From Acidobacteriota bacterium (lineage in GTDB: Bacteria > Acidobacteriota > Vicinamibacteria > Marinacidobacterales > Marinacidobacteraceae): a stretch of 56,398 bases of DNA. The position numbers and the translations under genes are program-made. Positions 20,165-27,552 of the stretch are shown here, in pieces. Position 1 is the stretch's first letter, and each line of letters opens with the position of its first letter. Location: positions 1 through 56,398 of the forward strand of contig JAJEFG010000086.1 of assembly GCA_022820545.1 (NCBI GenBank), written 5' to 3'. The notes under the pieces are model-generated. The model was given only the letters and a program-made list of their open reading frames with translations, did not search any database and was not told the DNA's origin.

Positions 20165-22249
20165 TCAACGGAGGACATCCAGCAGGTTGGAATGGTCGTC
20201 CGTCCACAGGAACCGGTCATCGGGGTCGGCGGCTTCGCCCGTCCAGGGCTCCGCCCGGCCGAGCAGGCTCGGGTCCGTGATGAGGTCGGTATTCAGGCTC
20301 AGCACCACCCAGGTCGCGGTGTAGTGGAACAGGTCGGGATCCGGATCGCTCACCGTGAGCAGCGACAGCAGATCGAGGCGGAGGGCCTGGGCGCGGATCA
20401 CCGGGGCGAGGTCCACGTGGCGGTTCGAGATGTGGACCGCGATCGTGCCGGTCGGGGCGAGCCGGCTCCGGTAGAGATCGAACGCCTCGGCGGTGAGCAG
20501 GTGGACCGGGATGGCGTCGCCGGCGAAGGCGTCGAGCACGATCACGTCGAAGCCCTCCTCTCCGGCGCTTTCCTCCCGGAGCAGGCTCAGCCGTCCGTCA
20601 CCGAGCACGACCTCCACGTCCGCCGGCGCATCGTCGAGGAAGGTGAAGGAGTCGCGCGCCGCCTGCACCACCTGGGGGTCGAGCTCGTAGAAGCGGAACA
20701 GGTCCCCGCGCCGCCCGTGGACGACGATGGACCCGGTCCCGAGCCCGACGACGGCGACCCGCAGGGGCCGCACCAACCGGCGGTTGGGGTGCCGGTTCAG
20801 GACCGCCTCGATACCCGTTCCCTCGTAGTAGTAGAGGGTGGGCTCGCGGCGGCGCCCGGGAGCGAACCACTGGGACCCGTGCGCGATGCCCCCGTGCCAC
20901 ATGTCGCGCCGCCACTCCGGCGTGCCCGGGTAGGCCTCCATGACCCGCACGACTCCGAAGAAGTTCCGGGTTGCGGTCAGCGGACGCCGGTGCTCGAGCG
21001 CGCTGATGGCGATGGCGACCCCGAGGGTGGCCGCCGGGATGGCCTTCCGGGCGAGCGACTGGAAGGCGTCCCGGGGCGGCGTGGCGACGCTGAAGGCGAC
21101 CAACACGGCGAGCACCAGCGCGAGCGGATACTCCCAGACGTTCGGAAAGAGCAGCGGACTGCCGATGGACGCGAGGAGCCCGCCAAGGGCGCCTCCGGCC
21201 GTCATGGACAGGTAGAAACCGGTGAGGCGCGACGGAGCGGGTTTCCGCCGGACGATCTCCCCGTGGGCAATCCAGCAGCCGACGAACAGGAACCCGAGCG
21301 ACGCCACCGCGTGGGCGAGCAGAGCGCGCTCGAGGCCGTAGGTGATGTCCTGGAACCAGACATAGAAGCACGCGGCCACCGAAACCAGCAGCAGCGGCAC
21401 GAGGAACCGCCTCGGATACGGATCTCCGCCGCGGAACGCGAGGATGAACGTCAGCAGGTAGAGGGCGAGGGGCGCGATCCACAGGAACGGAACCGCCGCC
21501 ACGTCGCGGGTGAGATGGGTCGTGACCGCCACCAGCGCCAGCGACCCGGCCGCGGCGAGCAGGAAGGCCGAAACGTGGAAATCACCGAGCCTGGGCCGGA
21601 CCGCCGGGACGGCGGGTTCTGGATCGCCGGCCCGGGCCCGGACGGAAGCGACGCCCGCCAGGAAAGTCAGGGCGGCGAAGGCCACGAACCCCGCCGACCA
21701 CAGCCGCCCCTGAGCGCCCAGTCCGAGGAGGGGCTCGAGCAACAGCGGGTAGAGCGCGAGGCCGATCAGCGACCCGGCATTCGACAGGGCATACAGCCGG
21801 TAGACCCCGGTCGCCTTCGGGTCGCCGGCTGCCGAAGGGCCCGCGCGGGCCACCCACGCCGACACCAGCGGCGTGGTCGCCGCAAGCGCGAAGAAGGCCG
21901 GTCCCAGCGTGACCAGGAGCGTCAGCAGGATCCACCCGGCGGGCGCTTCCCCGCCGTCCGGCGCCCAACCGGGTCCGGGCAGCGGCGGCAGGCTGGCCAG
22001 CGCGGCGAGGGCGAGGAAGGCGCCATGGACCACGAGCTGGACGCGCGGGGCAAGGCGCGTCACCAGCAGGTGCGCGTAGAGGTATCCCCCGAGCAGCACC
22101 GCCTGGAAGAAGAAGAGCGCGACGGCCCACACCATCGGGGCCCCGCCGTACCACGGAAGCAGGCTGCGCGCGGCGAGCGGCTGCACCACGAACAGGAGCG
22201 TCGCCGCGAGGAAGACCGCGGCGCCGGAGAGCCAGAGACGACGGGACAT
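20165..22249 (-). CDS. Fused membrane protein/spermidine-synthase-like protein
   Basis: A 694-aa two-part protein. Residues about 1-400 form some ten or more membrane helices. The soluble C-terminal half is a Rossmann SAM-binding domain with VVGLGTGSI, an acidic FYELDP strand end, VVLGDGRLSL and VLDAFAGDAIPVHLLT, as in polyamine aminopropyltransferases. Such fusions are widespread in bacteria; aminopropyl transfer is plausible but unproven. ATG 22249 begins the first helix (MSRRLWLSGAAVFLAA); upstream in-frame codons run into the divergent selenoprotein gene. Only 28 bp separate the two divergent starts. Confidence 0.88.
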   Translation of the reverse strand: MSRRLWLSGAAVFLAATLLFVVQPLAARSLLPWYGGAPMVWAVALFFFQAVLLGGYLYAHLLVTRLAPRVQLVVHGAFLALAALASLPPLPGPGWAPDGGEAPAGWILLTLLVTLGPAFFALAATTPLVSAWVARAGPSAAGDPKATGVYRLYALSNAGSLIGLALYPLLLEPLLGLGAQGRLWSAGFVAFAALTFLAGVASVRARAGDPEPAVPAVRPRLGDFHVSAFLLAAAGSLALVAVTTHLTRDVAAVPFLWIAPLALYLLTFILAFRGGDPYPRRFLVPLLLVSVAACFYVWFQDITYGLERALLAHAVASLGFLFVGCWIAHGEIVRRKPAPSRLTGFYLSMTAGGALGGLLASIGSPLLFPNVWEYPLALVLAVLVAFSVATPPRDAFQSLARKAIPAATLGVAIAISALEHRRPLTATRNFFGVVRVMEAYPGTPEWRRDMWHGGIAHGSQWFAPGRRREPTLYYYEGTGIEAVLNRHPNRRLVRPLRVAVVGLGTGSIVVHGRRGDLFRFYELDPQVVQAARDSFTFLDDAPADVEVVLGDGRLSLLREESAGEEGFDVIVLDAFAGDAIPVHLLTAEAFDLYRSRLAPTGTIAVHISNRHVDLAPVIRAQALRLDLLSLLTVSDPDPDLFHYTATWVVLSLNTDLITDPSLLGRAEPWTGEAADPDDRFLWTDDHSNLLDVLR

Positions 22250-22277
22250 GGGGAGAGGTCTAAGATATGGCCTCGTT

Positions 22278-22856
22278 ATGAAGAAGCGCCGCACACCTCC
22301 TTCCCGAGCCGCAAAACCCACCGCTCCGACGACAACCGCCAAGCCCGCCGCCACCCGGAAGGGATGGGGCGCCGCGCCGATCCTCGCGATCGGCCTGCTC
22401 GTGGCGGGCGCCGCCGTCTTCTTCGTCGCCGCCTTCGAGGACACGACGGTGGAGAGCGGCCTGCAGCCGGCTTCGGACCTGTCCGCCGCCGCGTACGACC
22501 TGGGGGATCAGGCGGCCAAGCCGTTTCCCTACTACGACTCGGTGGAGGAGGCGCGGCCCTTCCCGGTGACGCTCCCGCCCAGCACCTACGAGAACGAGAC
22601 GCTGCAGACGACCTACGCCATCGCGAAGGAAATCCCCGAGGTGCTCGTGCAGTTGCCGTGTCTGTGCGGCTGCCACGGGGCGTCCGAAGATCATGGAAGC
22701 CTGCTCGACTGCTACGTGGACAACCACGCCGCCACTTGAAGCACCTGTCTCCAGGAGGTCCTCCTGGCCAAGGAAATGCACGATGACGGCGCGAGTCCCG
22801 AAGAGATCCGCGAGGCGATCTACGAGCACGAGTTCACCGACATCCCGCTGAGGTAG
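22278..22856 (+). CDS. Candidate selenoprotein: membrane-anchored PCYCGC-family protein with U-x-x-C
   Basis: Read with TGA 22737-22739 as selenocysteine, this is a 192-aa protein. Residues 1-28 are basic, about 29-54 form one membrane helix, and the rest should face the periplasm. PCLCGC (127-132) and LLDC (142-145) match the PCYCGC family. The family then has HAxxC..C; here it reads H-A-A-T-U154-S-T-C157-L-Q-E. Downstream residues EEIREAIYEHEF also fit the family, and the frame stays open to TAG 22854-22856. A stop at TGA would lose the second redox pair and the whole tail. A hairpin suited to a bacterial SECIS follows (22741-22779). Sec machinery genes (selA, selB, selC, selD) are not in the window. 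ATG 22278 gives a normal N-terminus; ATG 22248 is in frame but would overlap the divergent start. Other readings are a nonsense mutation or a sequencing error. Confidence 0.82.
22737..22779 (+). promoter_or_regulatory. In-frame TGA (Sec) codon and putative bacterial SECIS hairpin
   Basis: TGA occupies 22737-22739. CCAGGA (22751-22756) pairs with TCCTGG (22762-22767), leaving apical loop GGTCC (22757-22761); alternatively a 7-bp stem closes on GTC. The loop begins 17 nt past the TGA and has G-G-U as in the E. coli fdhF loop. CCT (22744-22746) can pair with AGG (22771-22773) and GCA (22741-22743) with TGC (22777-22779), with unpaired U between the stems. Spacing and loop fit the published consensus for bacterial SECIS elements. 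Folding was done by eye. Confidence 0.7.
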
Positions 22857-22865
22857 CGGGACCGG

Positions 22866-22887
22866 CGGGAGCCCCGCGGGACTCCCG
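22866..22887. terminator. Bidirectional hairpin between convergent genes
   Basis: CGGGAG (22866-22871) pairs with CTCCCG (22882-22887), and an inner CCC/GGG pair closes around GC. It sits in the 32 bp between the selenoprotein TAG and the TAA of the convergent cytochrome gene, a placement that suits a shared terminator. No U tract is seen. Confidence 0.5.
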
Positions 22888-22888
22888 G

Positions 22889-23293
22889 TTAGCGCTCGCG
22901 CCAGTACAGGGGATTGGGGCGGTAGCGCGGAAATGCCCAGGGGAGTTCCTCCCCTTCCGCGTCCGCCGACGCCCCGGCTCCGGACGACGGGGAGCTGTCC
23001 TTGGGGCCGTGCTCTTCCTCGAGGTAGTCGAGGATCTTCTCCTGGGTCTCCGGCTCCAGCGGCGGCATGCCCATCCCGATCATCATGTCGAGCACCCCTT
23101 CCCACTCTTCACGGGGGAGGTTCAACGCCCTGATGTAGCTGTCGTCGTGGCAGTAGAGACAGTTCTCGTCGATGAGGGCCCGGCCGTCGCTCTCCTGCCA
23201 GGAGGCGCGGGCCAGGACGCCGCGTTCCTCCGAGCCCGCGAAGACGGCCAGCGGCGCCAGCGCGAGTACCCCCGCGATGACGAAGCGCTTCAT
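22889..23293 (-). CDS. Monoheme cytochrome c, likely sulfite oxidase electron acceptor
   Basis: A 134-aa periplasmic protein with a signal peptide (MKRFVIAGVLALAPLAVFAG) and one heme motif C45-L-Y-C48-H49. Several Met residues (MMIGMGMPP, about 65-75) could provide the sixth ligand. The C-terminal third is low-complexity and acidic/serine-rich. ATG 23293 lies 1 nt after the stop of the upstream molybdenum oxidoreductase gene, so the two form an operon. By analogy with SorAB and SoxCD, it should take electrons from that enzyme. Confidence 0.88.
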   Translation of the reverse strand: MKRFVIAGVLALAPLAVFAGSEERGVLARASWQESDGRALIDENCLYCHDDSYIRALNLPREEWEGVLDMMIGMGMPPLEPETQEKILDYLEEEHGPKDSSPSSGAGASADAEGEELPWAFPRYRPNPLYWRER

Positions 23294-23294
23294 A

Positions 23295-24494
23295 TCAAAG
23301 TGCGGTGACCGCGATCCGGTGCATTGCATTGTTCAGATAGCCCCTTGGGTTCCAGCCGGGCACGACCATGGGCTGCTGGCGTCCCCGGTGGTCCGTGGCG
23401 CGCGCCCAGAGCTCGTAGTGACCCGGAATGTCGAAGGCCACGGAGCCTTCGAAGCGCTGCCAGGCGAACGGGTTCTCGGGTTCCTCGAGCTGACACGGGA
23501 GCCAGGTGGCCCCGAAGTCCGCGCTCAGGTGCATCGCGTTCACCGGCCCGTCGCCGGCCCACGCCCAGCCCCGGACCGCGAGCGGGCCGCCTCCAACGTG
23601 GCGGACTCCCGTCTCGGGACGGGTGATCATGGATTTCACCGGCATGGGGCCGATGATCTCCATGTCCTCTTCGGGCACGTCGGTCCCTGGAGCGACCGGA
23701 TATCGCGGCACCCGGTAGGAGTAGCCCATCATCTTGGGACCGTCGTGGACCTGGTCCCGGACCCAGAGGCGGCTCAGCCACTTCCCGCTCGCCGAGGCGG
23801 GGAACCCCGGGGCGACGATCCGGAGCGGGAAGCCGTGGTGCGGAGGCAGGGGTTCGCCGTTCATCTCCCAGGCGAGGAGCGTGGACTCGTCCATGGCCTT
23901 GGACAGCGGGACGCCCCGGGAGATCGCGATGTCTTCGGGATTCCCGCTGAGGTGCGGATCATCGCCGTAGTAGGCGACGTAGACGGCGGTGTCGAGCACG
24001 CCGGCCGCATCCAGCACGTCGCGGAGGCGGACGCCGGTGTAACGCGCGCAGCCGACCGCGCCGAGCCACCACTGGTTGCCCGAAGCTCCCGGCTGGAAGG
24101 CCGCTCTCCCGTTTCCCGCACATTCGAGCACGAGGGCGCGGCTCACGTTCTCGAAGCGCGCCTTGAGATCGTCAAGGGAGAGATTCAGGGCGTTTCCCAC
24201 CTCGCCGTCGACGCGGAGCGACCAGCCCTCGAGGCTCCCGGAGAGGGCCCGCTCCGGCACGCCGCCGTTGTTCCGGACGAAGTGCTTGTCGTTGGGCGTG
24301 TAGCGGGGATCGAGGTCGGCAACCAGCGTCTCGGCGTTCACCGGCCGCTCGCTCAGAATCCGCAGGCCGCTCTTCCCGAAGACGGCGCCCCCGCCCTGTC
24401 CGGCGGCGCGCTCGAGTGCGAGCGCGCTCGCCCCGGCGGCGACGGGAACGGCGCCGAGAAACCGCCGTCGCGACAGCGGGGGAACAGGCCTCAT
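23295..24494 (-). CDS. Sulfite oxidase/SorA-SoxC family molybdopterin enzyme
   Basis: A 399-aa periplasmic oxidoreductase with a twin-arginine signal (SRRRFLG). The molybdenum-ligating Cys is C125 in VLECAGNGR. GNQWWLGAVGCARYTGVRL and PLRIVAPGFP are family-typical, and a C-terminal dimerisation domain (GWAWAGDGPV... VPGWNPRGY) is present. Members oxidise sulfite to sulfate (SorA) or act on protein-bound sulfane (SoxC). The single-heme cytochrome encoded 1 nt downstream is the probable acceptor. No soxXYZAB genes are present, so the sulfite oxidase role is favoured. ATG 24494 is chosen; an in-frame TTG at 24503 adds three residues. Confidence 0.92.
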   Translation of the reverse strand: MRPVPPLSRRRFLGAVPVAAGASALALERAAGQGGGAVFGKSGLRILSERPVNAETLVADLDPRYTPNDKHFVRNNGGVPERALSGSLEGWSLRVDGEVGNALNLSLDDLKARFENVSRALVLECAGNGRAAFQPGASGNQWWLGAVGCARYTGVRLRDVLDAAGVLDTAVYVAYYGDDPHLSGNPEDIAISRGVPLSKAMDESTLLAWEMNGEPLPPHHGFPLRIVAPGFPASASGKWLSRLWVRDQVHDGPKMMGYSYRVPRYPVAPGTDVPEEDMEIIGPMPVKSMITRPETGVRHVGGGPLAVRGWAWAGDGPVNAMHLSADFGATWLPCQLEEPENPFAWQRFEGSVAFDIPGHYELWARATDHRGRQQPMVVPGWNPRGYLNNAMHRIAVTAL

Positions 24495-24561
24495 GGGCCG
24501 CAAATGCTAGCCGAAACGCAAGCGTGCGTGGCCTCTTCGGGGACGGGCGGCAGTGCTCCGA

Positions 24562-24591
24562 TTGGCATCAGCGGAGGGTATTTGCTATATT
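24562..24591 (+). promoter_or_regulatory. Sigma-70-type promoter for the DinB-like/rlpA operon
   Basis: TTGGCA (24562-24567), an 18-nt spacer and TATATT (24586-24591), preceded by TGC as an extended -10. It is one of the very few AT-rich spots in the region. Transcription would start near 24598. Confidence 0.6.
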
Positions 24592-24747
24592 TGCCTTCAA
24601 GCATCGTACGAAGGTTCCGGATTTCAGTTCCGGCGCCGTCTATCCTTCCCGCCTGCGTTTCCCACGCGGCCCCGCCGCGATCCGGTGACGGACAGGCTTC
24701 CCGAACGACGGAACCCGAGGGTTTCGCTCGCGGGTCCAGCATCCCCG

Positions 24748-24763
24748 GCGGACCGAGGTCCGC
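24748..24763. repeat. REP-like palindrome, copy C
   Basis: Perfect 7-nt arms GCGGACC/GGTCCGC around GA, followed by CGCCGGCGTCC. It resembles the second palindrome of copy A (2-nt centre, similar 3' flank). It lies in the putative leader of the DinB-like gene, where a transcript would fold it into a hairpin. Confidence 0.4.
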
Positions 24764-24804
24764 GCCGGCGTCCCGCTTCCACGGCTTGAAGGCACCTCTC
24801 TCCC

Positions 24805-25368
24805 ATGAACGACCGCCCGAACGGCCCCGTATCGGCCCCGCACCGGCCGGCGGCAGAGTTGTATCTGGAGACCGCGCGCTTCGAGTTCGGACGATTGCGC
24901 CGGTTGGCCGAAGCGGCGATCGGACAGACGCCGGATCACACGGCGCTCCATCGCCGGCTGTCGGAAGGCAGCAACTCGATCGCCATCCTGATGCGGCACC
25001 TGGCCGGCAACATCCGGTCACGCTGGACCGAGTTCCTGACCACGGACGGCGAAAAGCCCGACCGGAATCGCGAATCTGAGTTCGACCCCTGCGACCGGAT
25101 CTCGCGGGACGAGCTGCTGGCCGAGTGGCGGGAGGCCTTTGCAATGCTCGAAAGGAACCTGGCCAGGCTCGGTCCCGCCGACCTCGGCCGCACGATCCGG
25201 ATCCGGGGAGAAGCGTTCCTGGTGCAGGAGGCCATCGAGCGGCAGGTGCTCCACCTCGCCTACCACACGGGCCAGATCGTTCTGTTGGCCAAGGCGTTCA
25301 CCCCCGAGTGGCAGTCGCTGTCCATTCCGCGGGGTGCGGATCCCAACACGAGGCGTTACAAGCGATGA
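24805..25368 (+). CDS. DinB-superfamily protein (DUF1572-like)
   Basis: A 187-aa four-helix-bundle protein. H65 (LMRHLAGN), H150 and H154 (LHLAYHTGQIVLLAK) form the metal-binding His triad expected of the DinB/YfiT superfamily; the HTGQI motif is typical of DUF1572. These are often thiol-dependent metal-binding transferases or hydrolases of unknown substrate. The stop overlaps the rlpA ATG (ATGA at 25365). A strong promoter lies about 210 nt upstream. Confidence 0.88.
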   Translation: MNDRPNGPVSAPHRPAAELYLETARFEFGRLRRLAEAAIGQTPDHTALHRRLSEGSNSIAILMRHLAGNIRSRWTEFLTTDGEKPDRNRESEFDPCDRISRDELLAEWREAFAMLERNLARLGPADLGRTIRIRGEAFLVQEAIERQVLHLAYHTGQIVLLAKAFTPEWQSLSIPRGADPNTRRYKR

Positions 25369-26015
25369 GGCTTCCGGATTTCACAGCGCAGGACGCGGCG
25401 CGATGGGCGCGGGCCGGCTCCCTCGCGGTCCTCGCAATGCTCGCTGGCGGGTGCGCCAGCACGAACCGGCCGGCAGCGACGCCAACGGACCTTGCCACGG
25501 TCGGTGAAGCATCCTGGTACGGCATCGAGGAGCGGGGCCGCCCCACCGCGAGCGGCGAGCCGATGGACCCGGGCGCGCTGACCGCCGCCCACCGCACCCT
25601 GCCCTTCGGCACCATCGTGGAGGTCACCAACCTCGCCACCGGCGCCACGGTCCAGGTCCGGATCAACGACCGTGGGCCGTTCGTCGGCGCCCGGGTGATC
25701 GACCTCTCCCACGAGGCGGCGCGCCGTCTCGGCATGGTCCGGGAGGGGGTGGCGCAGGTCCGGCTGACGGTGACGAACATTCCCCCGCGGATCCCCTTCA
25801 CCGTGCAGGTAGCGGCTTTTGGCCGCCGCCAGACGGCCGAGGAGTTCTCCAGGAGACTCCGCGACGACGGCTACTCGGGGGTCGAGGTGACCGCGGGTGA
25901 CGGGGTCCACCGGGTCCGGGTCGGGCGTTTCCTGAAACGGTCGGACGCCGAGCTGACCGCCCGCGCCCTCAGGGGTCACGGTTACGACGCCCTCGTGGTC
26001 CAGGCTCGGCTCTAG
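25365..26015 (+). CDS. rlpA: RlpA-like septal lipoprotein with SPOR domain
   Basis: 216 aa. A signal sequence ends in lipobox LAGGC. It is followed by a double-psi beta-barrel (GEASWYG...RPTASGEP, AAHRTLPFGTIVEVTNL, VRINDRGPF) and a C-terminal SPOR domain (about 145-216: FTVQVAAFGRRQTAEEF...). RlpA proteins bind denuded septal glycan and some are lytic transglycosylases. The barrel Asp in NDRGPF and the His in AAHRTLP are kept. It is co-translated with the DinB-like gene, but no shared function is evident. Confidence 0.93.
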   Translation: MRLPDFTAQDAARWARAGSLAVLAMLAGGCASTNRPAATPTDLATVGEASWYGIEERGRPTASGEPMDPGALTAAHRTLPFGTIVEVTNLATGATVQVRINDRGPFVGARVIDLSHEAARRLGMVREGVAQVRLTVTNIPPRIPFTVQVAAFGRRQTAEEFSRRLRDDGYSGVEVTAGDGVHRVRVGRFLKRSDAELTARALRGHGYDALVVQARL

Positions 26016-26055
26016 CCACCTGGAGCTCGCCTCGGCTGGCGCCTCGGCGAAACGG

Positions 26056-26631
26056 CTAGTCCGCCGGGGCGACGAGCACCTCGATTCCCTCTTCGGCAAC
26101 GGTGTCGTCGCTCGTTTCGATGCGAGCGCGCACCAGCCAGCGGAAGCGGCCCTCGAAGGAGCGATAGGAGAAACGCGCATCCTCGGGGACCGGGAGCTGC
26201 GACGCGGCCTCCCAGCGGCCCGCTTCCGGAACCGACTCGCTGCGGCAGAGTTCGTGATCTTCCGAGAACACCTCGCGGTTCTTCCCCTCCGCGTCACGCC
26301 GCTCGGCGGTCAGCGTGATCCGGGCCTCCTTGATCTCGACCGGCCGCCTTGTCACGATGCGGACCGCGCAGTGGATCACTCCTCCCGGCACGGCGGCCTC
26401 GCTGAGGCCAAGGTCACAGACCGAGAAGGGGTGCCGGCTGAGGAACCAGGCGGTCGCGCCCGCCGAGCGGATGAGGAACAGGGCCACCACGACGCCACCG
26501 ATCAGCCACGGCAGCGTCCACCCGTAGAAGTTCCCGAGATGGACGAAGAACAGCGCGCCCAGGACGGTGCCCGAGAGCGAGAGCAGCGAACGCCGCTTGT
26601 CGCGGGCGATGAGCGAAGTCCAGACGAGCAT
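26056..26631 (-). CDS. Two-helix membrane protein of unknown function
   Basis: A 191-aa protein not matched to a named family. Two adjacent membrane helices (about 12-55: LSLSGTVLGALFFVHLG and LPWLIGGVVVALFLI) precede a soluble beta-rich domain with alternating charged strands (AVRIVTRRPVEIKEARITLTAERR) and conserved-looking Cys in VIHCAVRI and ELCRSE. The soluble part resembles an arrestin-like or Ig-like sandwich, but only loosely. ATG 26631 gives the natural N-terminus. It is divergent from the PfkB-type kinase. Confidence 0.75.
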   Translation of the reverse strand: MLVWTSLIARDKRRSLLSLSGTVLGALFFVHLGNFYGWTLPWLIGGVVVALFLIRSAGATAWFLSRHPFSVCDLGLSEAAVPGGVIHCAVRIVTRRPVEIKEARITLTAERRDAEGKNREVFSEDHELCRSESVPEAGRWEAASQLPVPEDARFSYRSFEGRFRWLVRARIETSDDTVAEEGIEVLVAPAD

Positions 26632-26718
26632 GGGCGCCGGTCGGCAGCCGGGGAGAATGCGCCGGCAGCCGCGACGGGCGCTTTCGATTCTAGGGGAGTC
26701 CGGGATCACCGGCCGCGG

Positions 26719-27552
26719 CTGCTCGTCGTGGGGCACCTGACGGAAGATCGGGCCCCCGACGGACCGCGGCTCGGCGGCGCGGCCGCCTTCGCGGGTCTGC
26801 TGGCCCACCGCTCCGGCGTCCCGACCGCGATCCTCACCGCCGTGGATGCCGCGTTTCCGTTTCTCGACGAGTTGACCGGGATCACCGTGGACCGCGTCCA
26901 CTCGACGCACCGCACCTGCTTCCGGAACCGCTATCGGTCCGACGGGTCGCGGGAACAGACCATCCTGAGCCGCGCCGCGACCATCCCGGAGTCGGGAATC
27001 CACCGCGCCGCGGCGGAGCTTCCTCCCGGGTCCGCGGTGCTGTACGCCCCGGTCGCCGATGAACTCGGCGGCCGGAACGCGCTGCCCCGGCCGCGGGGCC
27101 GGGGCGCTCTCGCGGGAGCGGCGCCCCAGGGCCTGATCCGGCGCTGGGATGCCGCGGGGCAGGTTTCGACCCATTGGTCAGCCCGGGCGCTCGAAAGACT
27201 CGCCGGTCTCGACCTCGTATCGCTCTCCGAGACGGAACTGCCCGAAGGGATCGAACTCTCGGTACCCCTCCTCGCGGTGACCCGGGGCCGCCACGGGGCG
27301 CTCATACGTCGGCCCGGACTCCCGGCTGTCGAGGTCCCCGCCAGCCCCGGCGCCGAAGTGGACCCCACCGGCGCGGGAGATGTGTTTGCCGCCGCCCTCT
27401 TCCTGGGGCTGTGGAAGGGAGCGCCGGCCGAAGACGCCGCCCGCCTGGCCGCCGCCGCGGCCGCGATCAGCGTCGAATCCCCCGGAACCGAGGGAGTCCC
27501 GACGCTCGAGAAAGCGAGCGTCCGGCTGAGCGCCTGGTCCGCTAACGCGTGA
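26719..27552 (+). CDS. PfkB-family carbohydrate kinase
   Basis: About 277 aa. The N-terminal strand LLVVGHLTED is followed by GGAAAFAG and AAPQGLIRRWD, with the PfkB catalytic signature DPTGAGDVFAAAL near residue 215 (catalytic Asp in GAGD). Members phosphorylate sugars or nucleosides; the substrate is not predictable. The start is uncertain: no in-frame ATG or TTG precedes the first strand. CTG 26719 preserves it; GTG 26728 would truncate it. The 3' end overlaps the convergent DUF2939-like gene by 11 nt. Confidence 0.78.
   Translation: MLVVGHLTEDRAPDGPRLGGAAAFAGLLAHRSGVPTAILTAVDAAFPFLDELTGITVDRVHSTHRTCFRNRYRSDGSREQTILSRAATIPESGIHRAAAELPPGSAVLYAPVADELGGRNALPRPRGRGALAGAAPQGLIRRWDAAGQVSTHWSARALERLAGLDLVSLSETELPEGIELSVPLLAVTRGRHGALIRRPGLPAVEVPASPGAEVDPTGAGDVFAAALFLGLWKGAPAEDAARLAAAAAAISVESPGTEGVPTLEKASVRLSAWSANA

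Larger units (their letters stand above)
24495..24804. other. Non-coding divergent region (sulfite oxidase/DinB-like)
   Basis: 310 bp without a gene. It contains a good plus-strand promoter (24562-24591), leaving a leader of about 200 nt before the DinB-like ATG. Within the leader are a repeated TTCCGG (around 24617-24635) and the perfect palindrome at 24748-24763. No recognised riboswitch was identified. Confidence 0.5.

Noticed and set aside
22737-22739. TGA read as Trp through an altered genetic code
   Set aside because: Many clear genes here end in TGA (lhr, both vapB genes, the metallophosphoesterase and others), so TGA is a normal stop.
22278-22739. Truncated 153-aa protein as the true product
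   Set aside because: It would lose the conserved CxxC half and tail, which remain family-like and in frame for 38 more residues; decay would not preserve that.
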